Shown here: positions 32,889-45,233 of the stretch, piece by piece | Layout of the letters: each line of letters begins with the position of its first letter | Numbering within the stretch: the first letter of the stretch is position 1 | Source of the DNA: Erigeron canadensis | Taxonomy: Eukaryota; Streptophyta; Magnoliopsida; Asterales; Asteraceae | NCBI RefSeq assembly: GCF_010389155.1 | Contig: NC_057766.1 | Location: 23,259,516-23,323,515, forward strand | DNA: 64,000 bases | Reading direction: 5' to 3' | The notes under the pieces: generated by a model | What the model saw: only the letters and a program-made list of their open reading frames with translations | Told to the model about the DNA's origin: nothing | Database searches by the model: none | Translations under genes and position numbers: made by a program

Positions 32889-33651
32889 TGGACTATGAGT
32901 TTATCCTTATTATTGGAAGGGCAGCAAGTGACTTGATCATTGTCAAGCGCTGATAGAGTCCACAGAAGCGTTATCGGAACAAAAGTGTCTTCCATAGCAA
33001 TAGATGCTCGGCTATTTGAAATGCTTCGATTAATGTACGAACTTGTATCCATCACAAAAGCAGACCCACAAGCTGTATCACCGCCCAAGCTGGTGATACT
33101 AATTCTGTAGGACTTAAGATAACTGGGAACTGCAGCACGACAACAACTAACACCGAAGCAGTTGTTGCCGTCATCAAAAGTACTATTATTAAAACAAGTT
33201 GTGGAACACCCGGTTAGTACAGTATTCTCATGATCCATCATGATAGCATTACCACACCCCTTAGAAACAAATATATTGTGCCGTCTGGAAACCAGGAAGG
33301 GGCTTCTATTGAGATCGATAATGTTGATCTTCTGACTGATGTTTATAACTGGATTTTGGCAGTCGGAAAATGTTGGTTTTGGTGTATTAATTGTGATTGT
33401 TTGATTTATCAAGCTAAGTCTTATAATTACATAGTTTTTGACTGCAGACAGATATGGTGTCGAGGAGTTGCAATCAACGACATAGTATTCGTTGATTGCA
33501 CAGTTTATTCCGATTCCAAAAGGGTATGGAATCGAACGTTACCACACGTATCATTGCACCCCTGCTTGGCGTAATGGGGAACTTCTTTGGATGTCACTCC
33601 TACTGTCAATGACATAAAGATAAGTAGATAGTAAGCTTGAAATAAATTCAT
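32889..33651 (-). pseudogene. WAKL3: truncated WAKL exon 1 fragment
   Basis: Start MNLFQAYYLLIFMSLTVGV (signal peptide) at 33651, then the GUB_WAK domain. A one-base deletion near 33534 shifts the frame just before PYPFGIG; the domain continues in another frame (33412 on; [44 protein letters not shown]). Homology stops after KLIVHLD at ~32889, about 35-40 codons before the usual end of exon 1. Exons 2 and 3 are absent. Confidence 0.85.
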
Positions 33652-34822
33652 TGTCTTTCCTATTTTGAAAAAGGAAAAAAAGGAAATTTGATTACTCAAT
33701 TCAATCATATCCTAGAATTTATGAAAATAGATTAAGCTGCTTCCTTATAAAATATATACTAGTAATAACTAGTCATATGTCTACGCGATGTGACAGTGTA
33801 GTAGGGACGTCAGTGGTGAGACGACGGGTGGTGGTGGTGGCGACAGCGGTAAAAGTGATGCTAGTGTTCCGAAAAATTTCTTAATAAAACTAAAAATCAT
33901 TATTTTCTACTTTTCATTATGAAAAAATAAAAAAAATATATATTGTTTCACATTCTCCATTTTGAAGACTAGTATTATGCATTTTCACTAAGTGGCCTTC
34001 ATCAGTATAGAAATTTACTCAAGTTAACCCGTTAAGGAAAAGTAAAACTTGACCCATTACAATAAACTAGAAGTTCAACAAAAATTCTCTAAATGGGTCG
34101 AACTTTCTCTATATTGTAAAAAAAAATAAAAATACGCAGCTCCAGTGAAATCAATGTTATAGCAATGAATCCTTGTTCCACATTCTGGGCATCTTTAAAG
34201 TTAAACTTGTTTGACCCGGTGTTATTTGGCTATTTCTTCATCAAAGTTATGACTTGCACCAAACTGCTCTTATCCACACAATGCTACAACTTAATATACC
34301 TTTAAAAGAACCATTAATTATATAACTAATACTAATACGTACACATATTGATATTCATGTATGCCTAAAGATTAATATACATTTAGATTAGTGGTTATAA
34401 CAACTGCCTTTCCAAGCAATTTACAAGTAAAATTTCGTTGAAGTATGAAAGTCAAACTTAATTTTGTGAAGCACCCATGCACTAGTTACATAGTACTATA
34501 ATAGTGATTAATGGCTATAAAATATGTCAGAGAAGTTGTTCTTCAATATAGGTCGTCTTATCAGTTTCATGTGTTCTTCAGCAAGACGAAATCAACCAGC
34601 AAAATGATTGACCAAGACTCCGGCCGGTTCCTTTCATCCATGCTAGGTAACCATAATAAGCTTATATATATCATATATATACTTTAAATCAAATTGTTTC
34701 AGAATACATTGCCTGTCCATTCAAATTTGGTATTTTTGATGGATTTATGATTACATTATGTCCAATTGAAGTACATACTACCTAAATGGCGATGCCATAA
34801 AAACTAATTAAAATCTTTTGCA
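33652..34822. other. Spacer between WAKL3 and WAKL4
   Basis: AT-rich. A short GTGGTGGTGGTGG stretch is at ~33820. Includes the probable 3' UTR of WAKL4 just right of its centre. No gene, RNA or element recognised. Confidence 0.4.
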
Positions 34823-37468
34823 TCATTTGTTAACGCTATCATTGAAACTTGTGAATGTTGATATTGATTCACCATATGGCGGCTGAGATAAATCTTCCCC
34901 ATATATCATGGGTATGACATTGGTTTGAACCGCCGATGGAATGTGTGATGTTCGTATAGTTTCCAACTCTACGGCTACTTCTTTCATTGTTGGCCTATTC
35001 TTTCCATTCAGATTCAAGCATCGCATTGCAAGGTTAGCTATTAAAAGAAGCTCATCCCCGAAAGCCTCTTTAATCATCTTTGCATCTAAAATGGACATAA
35101 CACGCCCTTCTTCCATAGCAATCGTAAAGTGTGTAGCTAGACTTCTGTGTTCTCCGAATCTAGTTAGTGAAATTGGCTTTTCCCCCGTTATCAGTTCAAC
35201 CAAAACTACTCCAAAACTATAAACATCACTCTTCTCAGTAAATTGGCTAGATTGGAAATATTCTGGATCTAGGTAGCCAAACGTACCTTTTACCATGGTA
35301 GTGAAGTGAGTTTGATCCGTTGATACCAACCTTGAAGTTCCAAAGTCGGACACCTTGGCCCTATATTTATCATCCAAAAGTATATTGGTGGTTTTGATGT
35401 CCCTATGATATATAGGAATGGAAGTTGCTGAATGTAAGTAAGCAAATGCTCCTGAAACCTCGGTAGCTATTTGTAATCTCATATTTAAAGAAAGTGGGAA
35501 CTCGTCAATATCATTGTGAAGAGCATCATACAAGGTACCATTTGAAATAAATTCTGAAACTAATAGTGGAACATCTGTTTCTAGGCAGCATCCCAAAAGT
35601 TTGACAACGTTCCTGTGGTTGACTTGAGAAAGAATGACGACTTCATTGATGAACTGCTCTAATTGGCTTTCATCAACCACCTTTGATTTCTTAATTGCCA
35701 CAATCCTTCCATCCACTAACATCCCCTTGAACACCGTACCTTGGCCTCCTCGACCAAGAACTCTGTTTTCGTGGAAGTCATCAGTTGCCTTGGACAACTC
35801 ACGTGATGTGAAAAGTATGGTTTTATCAACCAAAGATGGGTCAGCTTCTGCTTGTTGTTTTAATAGTATACCACCATTGCGCTTAAAAAACTTCTTTCTT
35901 TGTCTCTTGTCTTTTGTTTTTCTTATCAATTTGTACATCGCATAGCTTATCGCCACCAGAAAAACTACACCCATGCTTATGCTAACACCTGAATGAAGTT
36001 CAAAAGGCAAAGTTGCTTAGTATCGTGCAGTCTTATGAATCCATGCTTAAGAGATCAAAACTAGATGGTTTAACTAAAAATATATCAATAGTTGTGATAT
36101 GAATATGATATCCTTTTTCTTAAAACAAATATTCTTTAATATATGTATATATATTGATGATTATTGAACTGAATGGCATAATGTTTTTCAACGTATCATA
36201 GAGCCAATCAGATCTATTTTAAGTTTTAGGATCTGAACTTTGTGACTTTGTGTATTTGTATATGAAAAATGGATTCAAGGTTTAAAATACATACATGTTA
36301 CACTTTCACAAAGAAAGCAAATATTACATACCTAAAATAACACCCAAGAGTGATTTCCTTGGTTTATACGAGTGATCATAACCAGTAGAAGATTCGGGAC
36401 AATAGAATTTCCGTTGGTAAACAGAACCATCTGGGTTATATGTTGTGTTTACGAAACAGTAATTAGTTCCATTAAGAATATTCCGTATATCTATAAGAAA
36501 AAGTTAGATGTCAAAATATAATAAAAAAATATATAGGAAGAAAAGAAAGATAATTATGATTAAACAAACGCAAAAACGTACGTACGCTCGCATCCATCTT
36601 CAAAATAAGGATTTCCTATGTAATCATCGTACAAGTTGCCGCATTTCCAAGAATCTATTGAAGTTCCATTACCCAGGTCGACTTTGAGATTCTGCCGAAA
36701 AACGGCGTGTCGGCAACAAGTGACTCCATCGTAGTCAATCTCTGATAGAGTCCACAAAAGCGATATGGGAACAAAAGTGTCAAATTCCAAGCCGCTAGAA
36801 ATAGATGATTGGCTTCGATTAATGTATGCCCTTTTTTCCATCACAAAGGCAGTCCCACAACCTCTATTTCCACCCTGCTTTAAATCCGACTCTATAATAA
36901 GGCTAATATTGTAGGAATTGAGATAACGAGAAGGAATTGTGTTTTGGCAACAACCGCCAATGCCAAAGCAGCTATTGCTTCTGTTGTCGCTAAGCGTAAT
37001 GTCATGGAGACAATTCGTGGAACACCCGGTTAGCACAGTACTCCAACGATCCATCAGCACGGCATTACCACACCCCTCAAAAACAAATATGTTGTGCGGT
37101 GGGGAAAGCAAGAAGGGACTCGTACCAAGATCAATGGTATTCGTCTGAGTAGTGATATTATTCGTAGTAACTGGATTTTGGCAATCAGAGAATGTTGGTT
37201 TTGGTGTATTAATTATAATTGTTTGATCATTCAAGCTAATTTCTATAATTTCATAGTTTTTGACGGCAGGTAGATATGGCGTCGAGGAGTTGCAATCCAC
37301 GACGTACCATTCGTTGATAGCACATTTTTGCCCGATTCCAAAAGGGTATGGAATCCTAACATTCCCACACCTATAACGACACCCTTTCTTAGCATAATAG
37401 GCATGTTCTTGGGATGCAACTCTTAATGTAAGGAAGATAAGTATATAGTAAGCTTGAAATAACTTCAT
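34823..37468 (-). CDS. WAKL4: wall-associated-kinase-like receptor kinase, apparently intact
   Basis: Exons 37468-36586 (883 bp), 36490-36332 (159 bp) and 35988-34823 (1166 bp) total 2208 bp, 735 codons plus stop, with GT/AG junctions and consistent phase 1. Order: signal peptide (residues 1-~20), Cys-rich GUB_WAK domain (from ~C30; [13 protein letters not shown]), further Cys-rich extracellular part, membrane helix ~350-368, basic juxtamembrane, kinase. Kinase motifs: GRGGQG (~426-431), VAIKK lysine (~447), HRDIKTTN (~542), DFG (~562), [10 protein letters not shown]; an RD kinase. WAK-type receptors bind pectin or oligogalacturonides at the plasma membrane and signal in growth and defence. 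No EGF repeat is evident, hence WAKL. It is the only unbroken member here. Exon 1 is nearest WAKL2. Confidence 0.88.
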
Positions 37469-37564
37469 TTTCCTTGTTAAGAGAAATGTATTTTTTTTCT
37501 TTTAGGAAGATTAATTAGTACCAGAAAACTGTGTTTATATATTGATGTTACTGTTTATATATAT

Positions 37565-37712
37565 ACATCGGTGCGTATGATATACAAGTAATATATAGGA
37601 AATTAGCTAGGAACCCGGCAACATGGAAATAAAGCACAAAGCTTGGAATTTGTGGATTAATCTACTTCAAGACTAAGATGCAAGTAGTCGTCTGTTAGAA
37701 ATTTCTCTCTAC
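37565..37712 (-). promoter_or_regulatory. Conserved WAKL upstream block (WAKL4 copy, internally deleted)
   Basis: Shares GGTGCGTATGATA, ATATATAGGAAATTAG, GAACCCGGCAACATGGAAAT and AAAGCTTGGAATTTG with the other copies, but lacks the GTCTACGCCGTGTGAATT core. The block lies 100-245 bases upstream of the start of the intact gene. Confidence 0.6.
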
Positions 37713-38824
37713 ATCTTGATGATGTTATAACTCAACTTGATCACTAGCTTCTAGAAGATGAGATAAACTTTCACAATTTAAAAACATAATGAGGTTTTCC
37801 ATGTTTAGCTAAGGTTATTCGAGAATGACAAGTGTTTTGACGCGTGGCCTAACTGCGTATTTAAGATATTTATCCAGGGAAGTTTTGAATATGAGACCTC
37901 CTATTTACTCATCTCAATGGAAAAAAGAAACGTCTAACTAGCTAGCTAGGAAGATTAGTACCAAAAATATTTACGTAAATATACTCTAGTATAGAAAGAA
38001 TAACTCCCATATTAAAAGTTTTATCAGAAAAAATGTCTAAAATATTCTTAATAATTATATTACACTACAAGTTTTTTATCTTCTAAAATATCTTCATTAA
38101 CCATTTACATCAATTACTTTTATATCAATTATCTACACTACTTGATGTCGCATCAACTATCAGCAACAGTCGTGTCCCACCACCACACCGTCGCCGCCAC
38201 GAACATCGTCATATTGTGTGGGTACCATGCTATTTTATGTTTATCTAGCAATAAAACATGTTTGTGATGTTCTTGAGATGACACGTGGATAATACTTGAT
38301 CGACGTGTGTCTTTTTAATTTATTTATTTAATTAAATTAACTTTCTTAATTGTATATAGATTCAATTACATTATTAAACTTAAAATTAAACTCAAACTCT
38401 TAACTTATAAATACAAAACATTTTACAATCTTATTTGATTGATCGTTTTCTCAAAATAAAATTGTTTCTTTTTTTTTTTCTATTTTTCACTCCTATTACT
38501 TATATTACTTATAATAATAAGTTATTAACATGGAGACTCTAAAAATTTGTGCTTACGATTCAAAATCACAAGGCTATTTGTCATCATCCACTATGCATAT
38601 GCTTACAAGTTCTGATTTTGATGTGATTGTATAAATTTAAGGTAAATCTAAAACTTTTATTTTCATTACTATTTATTATAACTTGGCTTTTATCATCGGT
38701 TAATTACTATAACATCAATTTATTTCATACTCACAAATCATGTATATGACATATTTGAATTTCTTTATGAAATAATCTATATATTGCTATCGTACATTAT
38801 ACGAGTATTAGGACTAGTATGTAT

Positions 38825-39003
38825 ATATATTGGTGCGTATGATAATACGAAATTAGGAACCCAGTTTGAAAAGTATATATAAGCACAGATCGAAAAGTCT
38901 ACACCGTGTGAATTTAACTGAATTTAACTTGATAGATCAAAGCTTGGAAGTTTGCGGATATTTTCTACTTTAAGATTAAGATGTAAGCCAAATTTTTGTA
39001 CAT
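38825..39003 (-). promoter_or_regulatory. Orphan WAKL upstream block 2 (no gene attached)
   Basis: Contains TATTGGTGCGTATGATAA, GAAATTAGGAACCC, GTCTACACCGTGTGAATTTA and GATAGATCAAAGCTTGGAAG. No WAKL exon lies on its left before the WAKL4 upstream region, so this is a remnant of another lost unit. Confidence 0.65.
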
Positions 39004-39625
39004 CTCAATCACCTCCTTATAACTCGTTTTTGACAATATTGGATATTATATTGTTGTTAAAAGATCTTCATACCTAGTAAACACTATAACTACATTTTGA
39101 ATAAAAAATGTTCCCCAGTTAAATTTTAACGGTATAACCACTGGCTTGATTTTTAATGTATTTTGATTGTGTATTAATTATTCAATTTTCATTTTATTAT
39201 ATTTAAAATTGACATCTTCATGTATAATCGTATTATGTTTTACTCAACATGATAACTTATTTATCAATCTGATTTGTTAACATATTATAAACCAAACTTA
39301 TATTTTAGTTAGTTATTTATGTGATTCTAATTTATCATTGTAAAATTATATGGAATCACTTAATTGTGAAATGAACTCAAGATGAATAATACACAACTAT
39401 TCAGAAAACGATCAAATGTAAGATTGTTATTATTATTATCAAAGTATTATTACAAACTATGTATATTCTAGTCAAGAATATTATGACTAGTATATAGAGA
39501 ATAATAATACAGGAAGATTAGTATTACATATATGATCGAAGAGAGAAATTTAGAGACAATAATATGATCGATTGAAAAATCTAATCTGCGATGAAACTTG
39601 AATGTATACTCCAGCAATCAACAAT

Positions 39626-39630
39626 CTTTC
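39626..39630. other. Left target-site duplication of element C (CTTTC)
   Basis: Five bases immediately before the 5' LTR. The right copy should lie beyond element D, outside the window. Confidence 0.55.
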
Positions 39631-40295
39631 TGTTAAGTCTGGGATTCGCTGAAGGAGACTTGAGAACTGACACACGTCGTCAGCAAGTCTTTAACAAGTC
39701 ATCAGTAGTAGATGAAGAGACGTCTTCAGCGGGATGCATGCTGACCTAAGTTTTGCCATGGCGGGAAATATTCAAATTACATAAAAACAAAAAGGTCACA
39801 TGGTGGTTAACCAACTGTAATTTGCCCTGAATGGCAAATGTACATGTTGGGACCAAAGCAAGGGTTCTCTCTCTCTTACCCGATTTGGTATAGAAGACAA
39901 TGGGCACATGATTCAAGTATCATGAGCCAATAGGAAGTCGACAACCACCATCAAGTCACAATCAAAGCAGGTTGTGTTGCCCCAAGTCTTCCCCTATATA
40001 AAGCAACATAGCCACATTGTATTAGGAGCGTTAGCCACCTTAAAAATGTGTGTGTCACTTGTAATTGCCTAAGTTTTTCTTGTGTGTCTAGACTTAGCAA
40101 TTATCTTTGTTCTTTTGTATTATTGTAAGTCAAGTGTAAGATCAACCATGTATTCATCGTTTAATCAATGATACATATGATTATCATTGCATTGATGTAT
40201 TACAATTGAACTTTGCATTGTTCTTGTTATTTACTTGCTTGCTTACTTTCTTGTTTATTTAATTAAAACATAAGTTGTGCATTCGTGGACCATCA
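39631..40295 (+). repeat. 5' LTR of element C
   Basis: TGTTAAG...CCATCA, 665 bp. TATA box TATATAAA at 39995-40002. It shares the GGAGACTTGAGAACTGACAC segment with A. Confidence 0.95.
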
Positions 40296-40297
40296 AG

Positions 40298-40311
40298 TGG
40301 TATCAGAGCCA
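40298..40311 (+). other. Primer binding site of element C
   Basis: TGGTATCAGAGCCA, as in B. Confidence 0.93.
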
Positions 40312-40411
40312 CCGTTCCTAAATCATTGGAACAAGATCTGTTTTCCTTCTTTTGTTTATATTTAAAATTTCTGTTCTTTAATTCCTCTTGAAATTTTTTT
40401 TAACAAGAACC

Positions 40412-41725
40412 ATGTCTTCTATTCCCAGCCTTGTGAACACACGTGACTTTGGCTACGTGTCGACACCTCCTAAGTTCGAGCCCAAAGATTTTGGGTCTTG
40501 GAAGGAGAGGATGCTTCCACACATCGCTGGTGTGGAACCCTATTTAATGACCATATTAACTGAGGGTCCATATGTACCGATGTATGTCCAAAGGACTCCA
40601 GGAGCTACACCTGAAGCTCCTGAGATAGTCACTGACCTGGTCAAACCAGAGGTCCAATGGACAGATGAAGAAAGAAAGCTGGTAAATCTTGATGTTAGAC
40701 TGAAAAACATGATTATAGTTACTCTTCGTACTGAAATCATGAAACTAGTCATCAAGTATCCCTCTTCAAAGGAAGTATGGGATAGACTTGTCAGCACCTA
40801 TGAAGGTTCTGCTGACCTTATCAAAATCAAGAAAATTGATTTGAAAAGAGCTTATGAAAATTTCTTCTCCCTTCCCGATGACAGTCTTGAGAGCACCTAC
40901 ACTCGCTTTAAAGGGTTGCTCAATAATATGGCAAATGTTGGCATTACCCATGATAACTTTGAGGTATGTCACAAATTCATTGATTATCTTCCTCTTAAGT
41001 GGCAAAACTTAAGACAAACTCTTCGTACAACGAAGAAAATCCAAGACTTTGATCTTGAAGAACTCTTTGGCACTCTTCAATTTGAAGAAAGAGCACTGGC
41101 TCAAAATATTCGAGCCTTTGCTGATGCCAAAAGACGTGCTGGCTCTTATTCTTCTTCTTCTGTCAGCATCTCTCCTCATCCTAATTCTGACCCTATTGCT
41201 CTTGTTTCTACTGAGCCCATCGATCTCTGTGATGGTGCCAGTACCTCTAATCTTCCAGCATCAATTCAGACTCTCATTAATGAGCTGGATAATGAAGAAA
41301 AACAAGAAATGTTTAATGACTTCATGGGCTTTGCCCTGGTTGCTGGAAGAAAATACTCCAGAATGTGGAATAATCGCAAAACGGTTACTCCCCTCAAACC
41401 TCCTGTTGACAAATCACAGGAAGAGTGCTGGAGGTGTGGCAGGAAAGGCCACTATCAGAAGGAGTGTAGAATCTCCTTACCCAATCCTGCTGCCTCCAAA
41501 ACTAATCCTTCCAAATCTGCTGATGAATATAGGAACAAATATTATCAGCTGAAGGCCAAGGTTGCTGAAACAGAGGATAAAGTTCCAGTAAAAGGACTAA
41601 CTGCTGAAGAACATGATTGGGCTGACTCAGATGATTCTGATGATGACGATTATGTTGATGCCATGTGCCTTATGGCACTTGCTGACAAAGATGCTCTGAC
41701 CAAGGATCAAGTCTCCTCTAGTTAG
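40412..41725 (+). pseudogene. gag (N-terminal part with first zinc knuckle), element C
   Basis: ATG at 40412 (MSSIPSLVNTRDFGY), chosen by match to B and D; the open frame extends further upstream to 40388. Open through the capsid-like region, the CWRCGRKGHYQKEC knuckle and the acidic DDSDDDDY stretch to TAG at 41723-41725, where B has CAG. The reading frame then runs straight into protease at 41750 because of the large deletion, so without the stop gag and pol would be one in-frame protein lacking the second half of gag. Confidence 0.88.
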
Positions 41726-41728
41726 TGG

Positions 41729-43806
41729 GTGAACGTCACTGTTAAAAAGGGCTCGCTAGGTAAAGGAGTGTGGTATTTGGACAGCGGCTGTTCAAAACAC
41801 ATGACAGGCTCAAAATCCCTGTTGGATGACTATACTGAGGCACTTGGTCCTACAGTGGTGTTTGGTGATAACTCTACTGGACAGACTGAAGGATATGGTC
41901 TTCTTTCAAATGGCCTCATAAAATTCTCATCAGCATAAGTCAACTATGTGATGCTGACTACAAGGTAATCCTTGATAAGCATCAAGGCACTGTAGTAAAC
42001 ATCAACAAGGAAGTCGTCTTGGTTTCTCCAAGAAAAAGAGATGTATATCTTGTAGACTTCACTCCTATCAAAACTGATAGTGAGACTTGTTTCTTTGCTA
42101 AGTCAGCATCTGAGTTAAATTGGTTATGGCACAAGCGTATGTCGCATGTGAATTTCAAAACCATAAACTCACTGGCCAAAATGAACCTTGTTCGTGGCCT
42201 TCCTCCTCTCTCCTTTGAAAAAGATAGGCTTTGTGGTGCTTGTGAAAAAGACAAATGCCATAGAGCTACTTTTAAAACTAAACAAGCCAACTCTGTTAAG
42301 GGTTGTTTTCACCTTCTTCACATGGACCTTTTTGGTCCAGTGAATGTCCAAAGTCTAAAGGGTAGCAGATACACTTTAGTAATTGTGGATGAATATTCAC
42401 GATACACTTGGACAATTTTCCTTAATTCTAAGAGTGATGCTGCTAATGAAATCATCAAATTCATTAAGAAAATGGAAAATCTCAACAGCATAAGGGTCAA
42501 AGAACTCAGAAGTGATCATGGCACTGAGTTTAGAAACCACACTCTTGAAACTTTTTGTGCTGATCAAGGGATCTCACAAAACTTCTCGTCCACTAGAACT
42601 CCTGAGCAAAATGGTGTTGCTGAAAGGAGAAATAGAACTCTTATAGAGGCAGCACGCACTATGCTCAGTGAGTCCTCTCTTCCTAGTAGGTTTTGGGCTG
42701 AAGCAGTCAACACTGCTTGTTACACCCAAAATAGATGTCTCATTGTCAAAAGACATGACAAAACTGTATATGAAGTTTTAAGAGGAAAGAAACCTCAAAT
42801 CAAATACGTTCATCTATTTGGATGTCCTGTCTTTATTTTTAATAATAAGGATCATTTAGGGAAATTTGATCCTAAAGCTGATGATGGTTACTTTGTTGGA
42901 TACTCTTCTATTAGCAAAGCTTTTAGAGTATTCAATACTCGTCTTCAAAAAGTGGATGAATCAATTCATGTCACTTTTGATGAAAGCTTTTCTACTCTTA
43001 GAGATATCCAGCCATCTTCCACTGAAGAGATCTTCAATGAGGTCAGTAACCCTCCTATGGAGGACGCTGACTCATATGTCGATGCTTCTTGCTCGCCTCC
43101 TCTTGATCAGCATATCACTGAGGATAGTTCAGCAGACCCTGAGTTGGAGCAAGTTGCTGCTCATATCTATACGATTGAGCCAGTTGAGCCTATCTTAAGG
43201 TCAATCCATACAGCATCAGCCAAACCTAGATCACTGGCTGATGATGTGCAAGTTGATGACTCTGCTGATGAAGAGTTTCATGATGCTTCAGCTAACACTG
43301 AAGACATGGTGTATGCTGATGACCCCATCATTGATAACTTAAATCAGACAAATGGCTCCACTGATCAAGCTTCTCTTGATCCTTCAATTACCATTGATTT
43401 CTCCTCTTATTCTTCTCCTGCTGATCCCATGCAAATATCTTCCGCTGCCACTCTAGGTTCATCAAGTGTTCCATCACTTAAATGGACTTCAAGTCATCCT
43501 GCTCACCAAATTATTGGTGATCTTCAGCAGGGCATTGTGACTAGATCAGCGACTAGAAACACATGTCTATATGTTAATTTCTTGTCAATGATAACTCCTA
43601 AGAATATTGGAGAAGCCATGGTTGACCCATCTTGGGTTGCTGCCATGCAAGAAGAACTAACTCAATTCCAAAGACAGCATGTTTGGTTCTTAGTTCCTCT
43701 TCCTCCAGGCAAAGAACCCATTGGAACTAAGTGGGTTTATAGGAATAAAATGGATGAAGATGGTGTTGTTATTCGCAACAAGGCTAGGTTAGTAGCTCAA
43801 GGGTAG
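41729..43806 (+). pseudogene. pol, protease, integrase and start of RT, element C
   Basis: The protease site is intact (WYLDSGCSKHM). A 37-bp deletion at ~41929, flanked by TCTC in B, removes part of the region after the protease and shifts the frame. The next frame, from ~41945, holds the HHCC motif (WLWHKRMSH ... CGACEKDKC), integrase DDE residues ([24 protein letters not shown]), the acidic linker and the start of RT to TAG at 43804, where B has TAC. Confidence 0.88.
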
Positions 43807-45135
43807 CTTCAAGAAGAAGGAGTCGACTATGACGAAACCTTTGCACCAGTGGCTAGACTTGAAGCAATACGCTTATTCCTGGCACATGCTGCTTATCGAA
43901 ACTTCACAGTATATCAAATGGATGTCAAGAGTGCCTTCCTAAATGGAAAACTCGAAGAAGAAGTTTATGTGGAGCAGCCACCTGGTTTTGAAGATCTAAC
44001 CAAGCCAAACCACGTCTATCGTCTTTACAAAGCATTGTATGGTCTTAAACAAGCTCCCAGAGCTTGGTATGACCCTCTCTCTGAATTTCTTCTTTCTCAT
44101 GAGTTTCAGCGAGGATCTATAGACTCCACCCTTTTTATCTATAGAAAGGGTGTTCATGTTCTCTATGTACAAATATATGTCGATGACATCATATTTGGAT
44201 CCTACAGTAAGAAACTTTGCAACAAATTTAGCTCACTAATGTCCTCTCATTTTGAAATGAGCATGATGGGTGAGTTAACCTTCTTTCTTGGATTACAAAT
44301 TCGCCAGATCACTGATGGCATTTTCATAAACCAAGAAAAGTATATTCGAGACATGCTGGCCAAATTTGATATGTCTAATATCACTACAAAGTCTAGTCCC
44401 ATGTCTCCTCCTAACAATCTCCATGCTGACCCTGATGGTAAGCATGTGAATCCCACATTCTATCGTGGAATGATTGGCTCTCTGATGTATCTCACAGCAA
44501 GTCGTCCCGACATTATGTTTGCTACTTGCCTTTGTGCAAGGTATCAAGCATCCCCTAGGGAGTCCCATCTTCTCGCTGTCAAGCGTATATTCAAATATCT
44601 CAAAGGGACTTCCTCTTTAGGTCTCTGGTATCCCAAGGACTCTACTTTTGACTTAGTTGCATACTCTGACTCTAACTATGCTGGCTGCATGTTAGATAGG
44701 AAAAGTACCAGTGGAGGATATCAACTGTTGGGGGGAAGGCTGACTAGTTGGTCTAGTAAGAAACAACATATAGTTTCCATCTCCACTGCTGAAGCAGAGT
44801 ATGTGTCTGCAGCAAATTGTTGTGCAGAAGTCCCCTGGATGAAAAACCAACTTGCTGACTATGACCTAAATTTTTCCAAGATCCCCATCATGTGTGATAA
44901 CACAAGTGCTATTGCTATCACACATAATCCTGTTCAGCATTCCAAAACTAAACATATTGACATTAGGTATCACTTCATTCGTGATCATGTCATGAAAGGG
45001 GATGTTGAAATTTACTTCATCCCCACTGATGACCAACTTGCTGACATCTTCACTAAACCTTTAGATGAAAAAAGATTCAAGGATTTTGTCAGCAGGTTGG
45101 GTATGTTAAATGGTGATTTTACTAGCTCAACATGA
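43807..45135 (+). pseudogene. pol, RT and RNase H, element C
   Basis: Same frame as before the TAG at 43804. RT blocks [23 protein letters not shown] and YVDDI, then RNase H ([10 protein letters not shown], with Asn for Asp in the second position; STAEAEY; CDNTSAI). Ends at TGA 45133-45135, matching B. Confidence 0.9.
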
Positions 45136-45233
45136 TCACTCATGTTTTGCTGCTCATATTCCTTTCATGAAGATGAGCAGCGACTTCTTAAGTCAAAGTT
45201 ATCAGCGAGCTCTGGCTTCTACTCGTTGATCCC

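Larger units (their letters stand above)
37469..39625. other. Upstream region of WAKL4 and AT-rich spacer to element C
   Basis: Holds the WAKL4 upstream block (37565-37712) and an orphan block (38825-39003). A 34-codon ORF, 38530-38634 plus strand (METLKICAYDSKSQG...), is the only small ORF I noticed with gene-like composition; weak. The rest is AT-rich without recognisable features. Confidence 0.45.

Noticed and set aside
34941..35222. Plus-strand ORFs antisense to the WAKL kinases (also 16532-16834 and 24544-24825)
   Set aside because: They recur only because the kinase exon on the other strand is conserved.
38530..38634. 34-codon small ORF with good start context
   Set aside because: Single occurrence, no conservation visible, AT-rich surroundings; chance ORF is likely.
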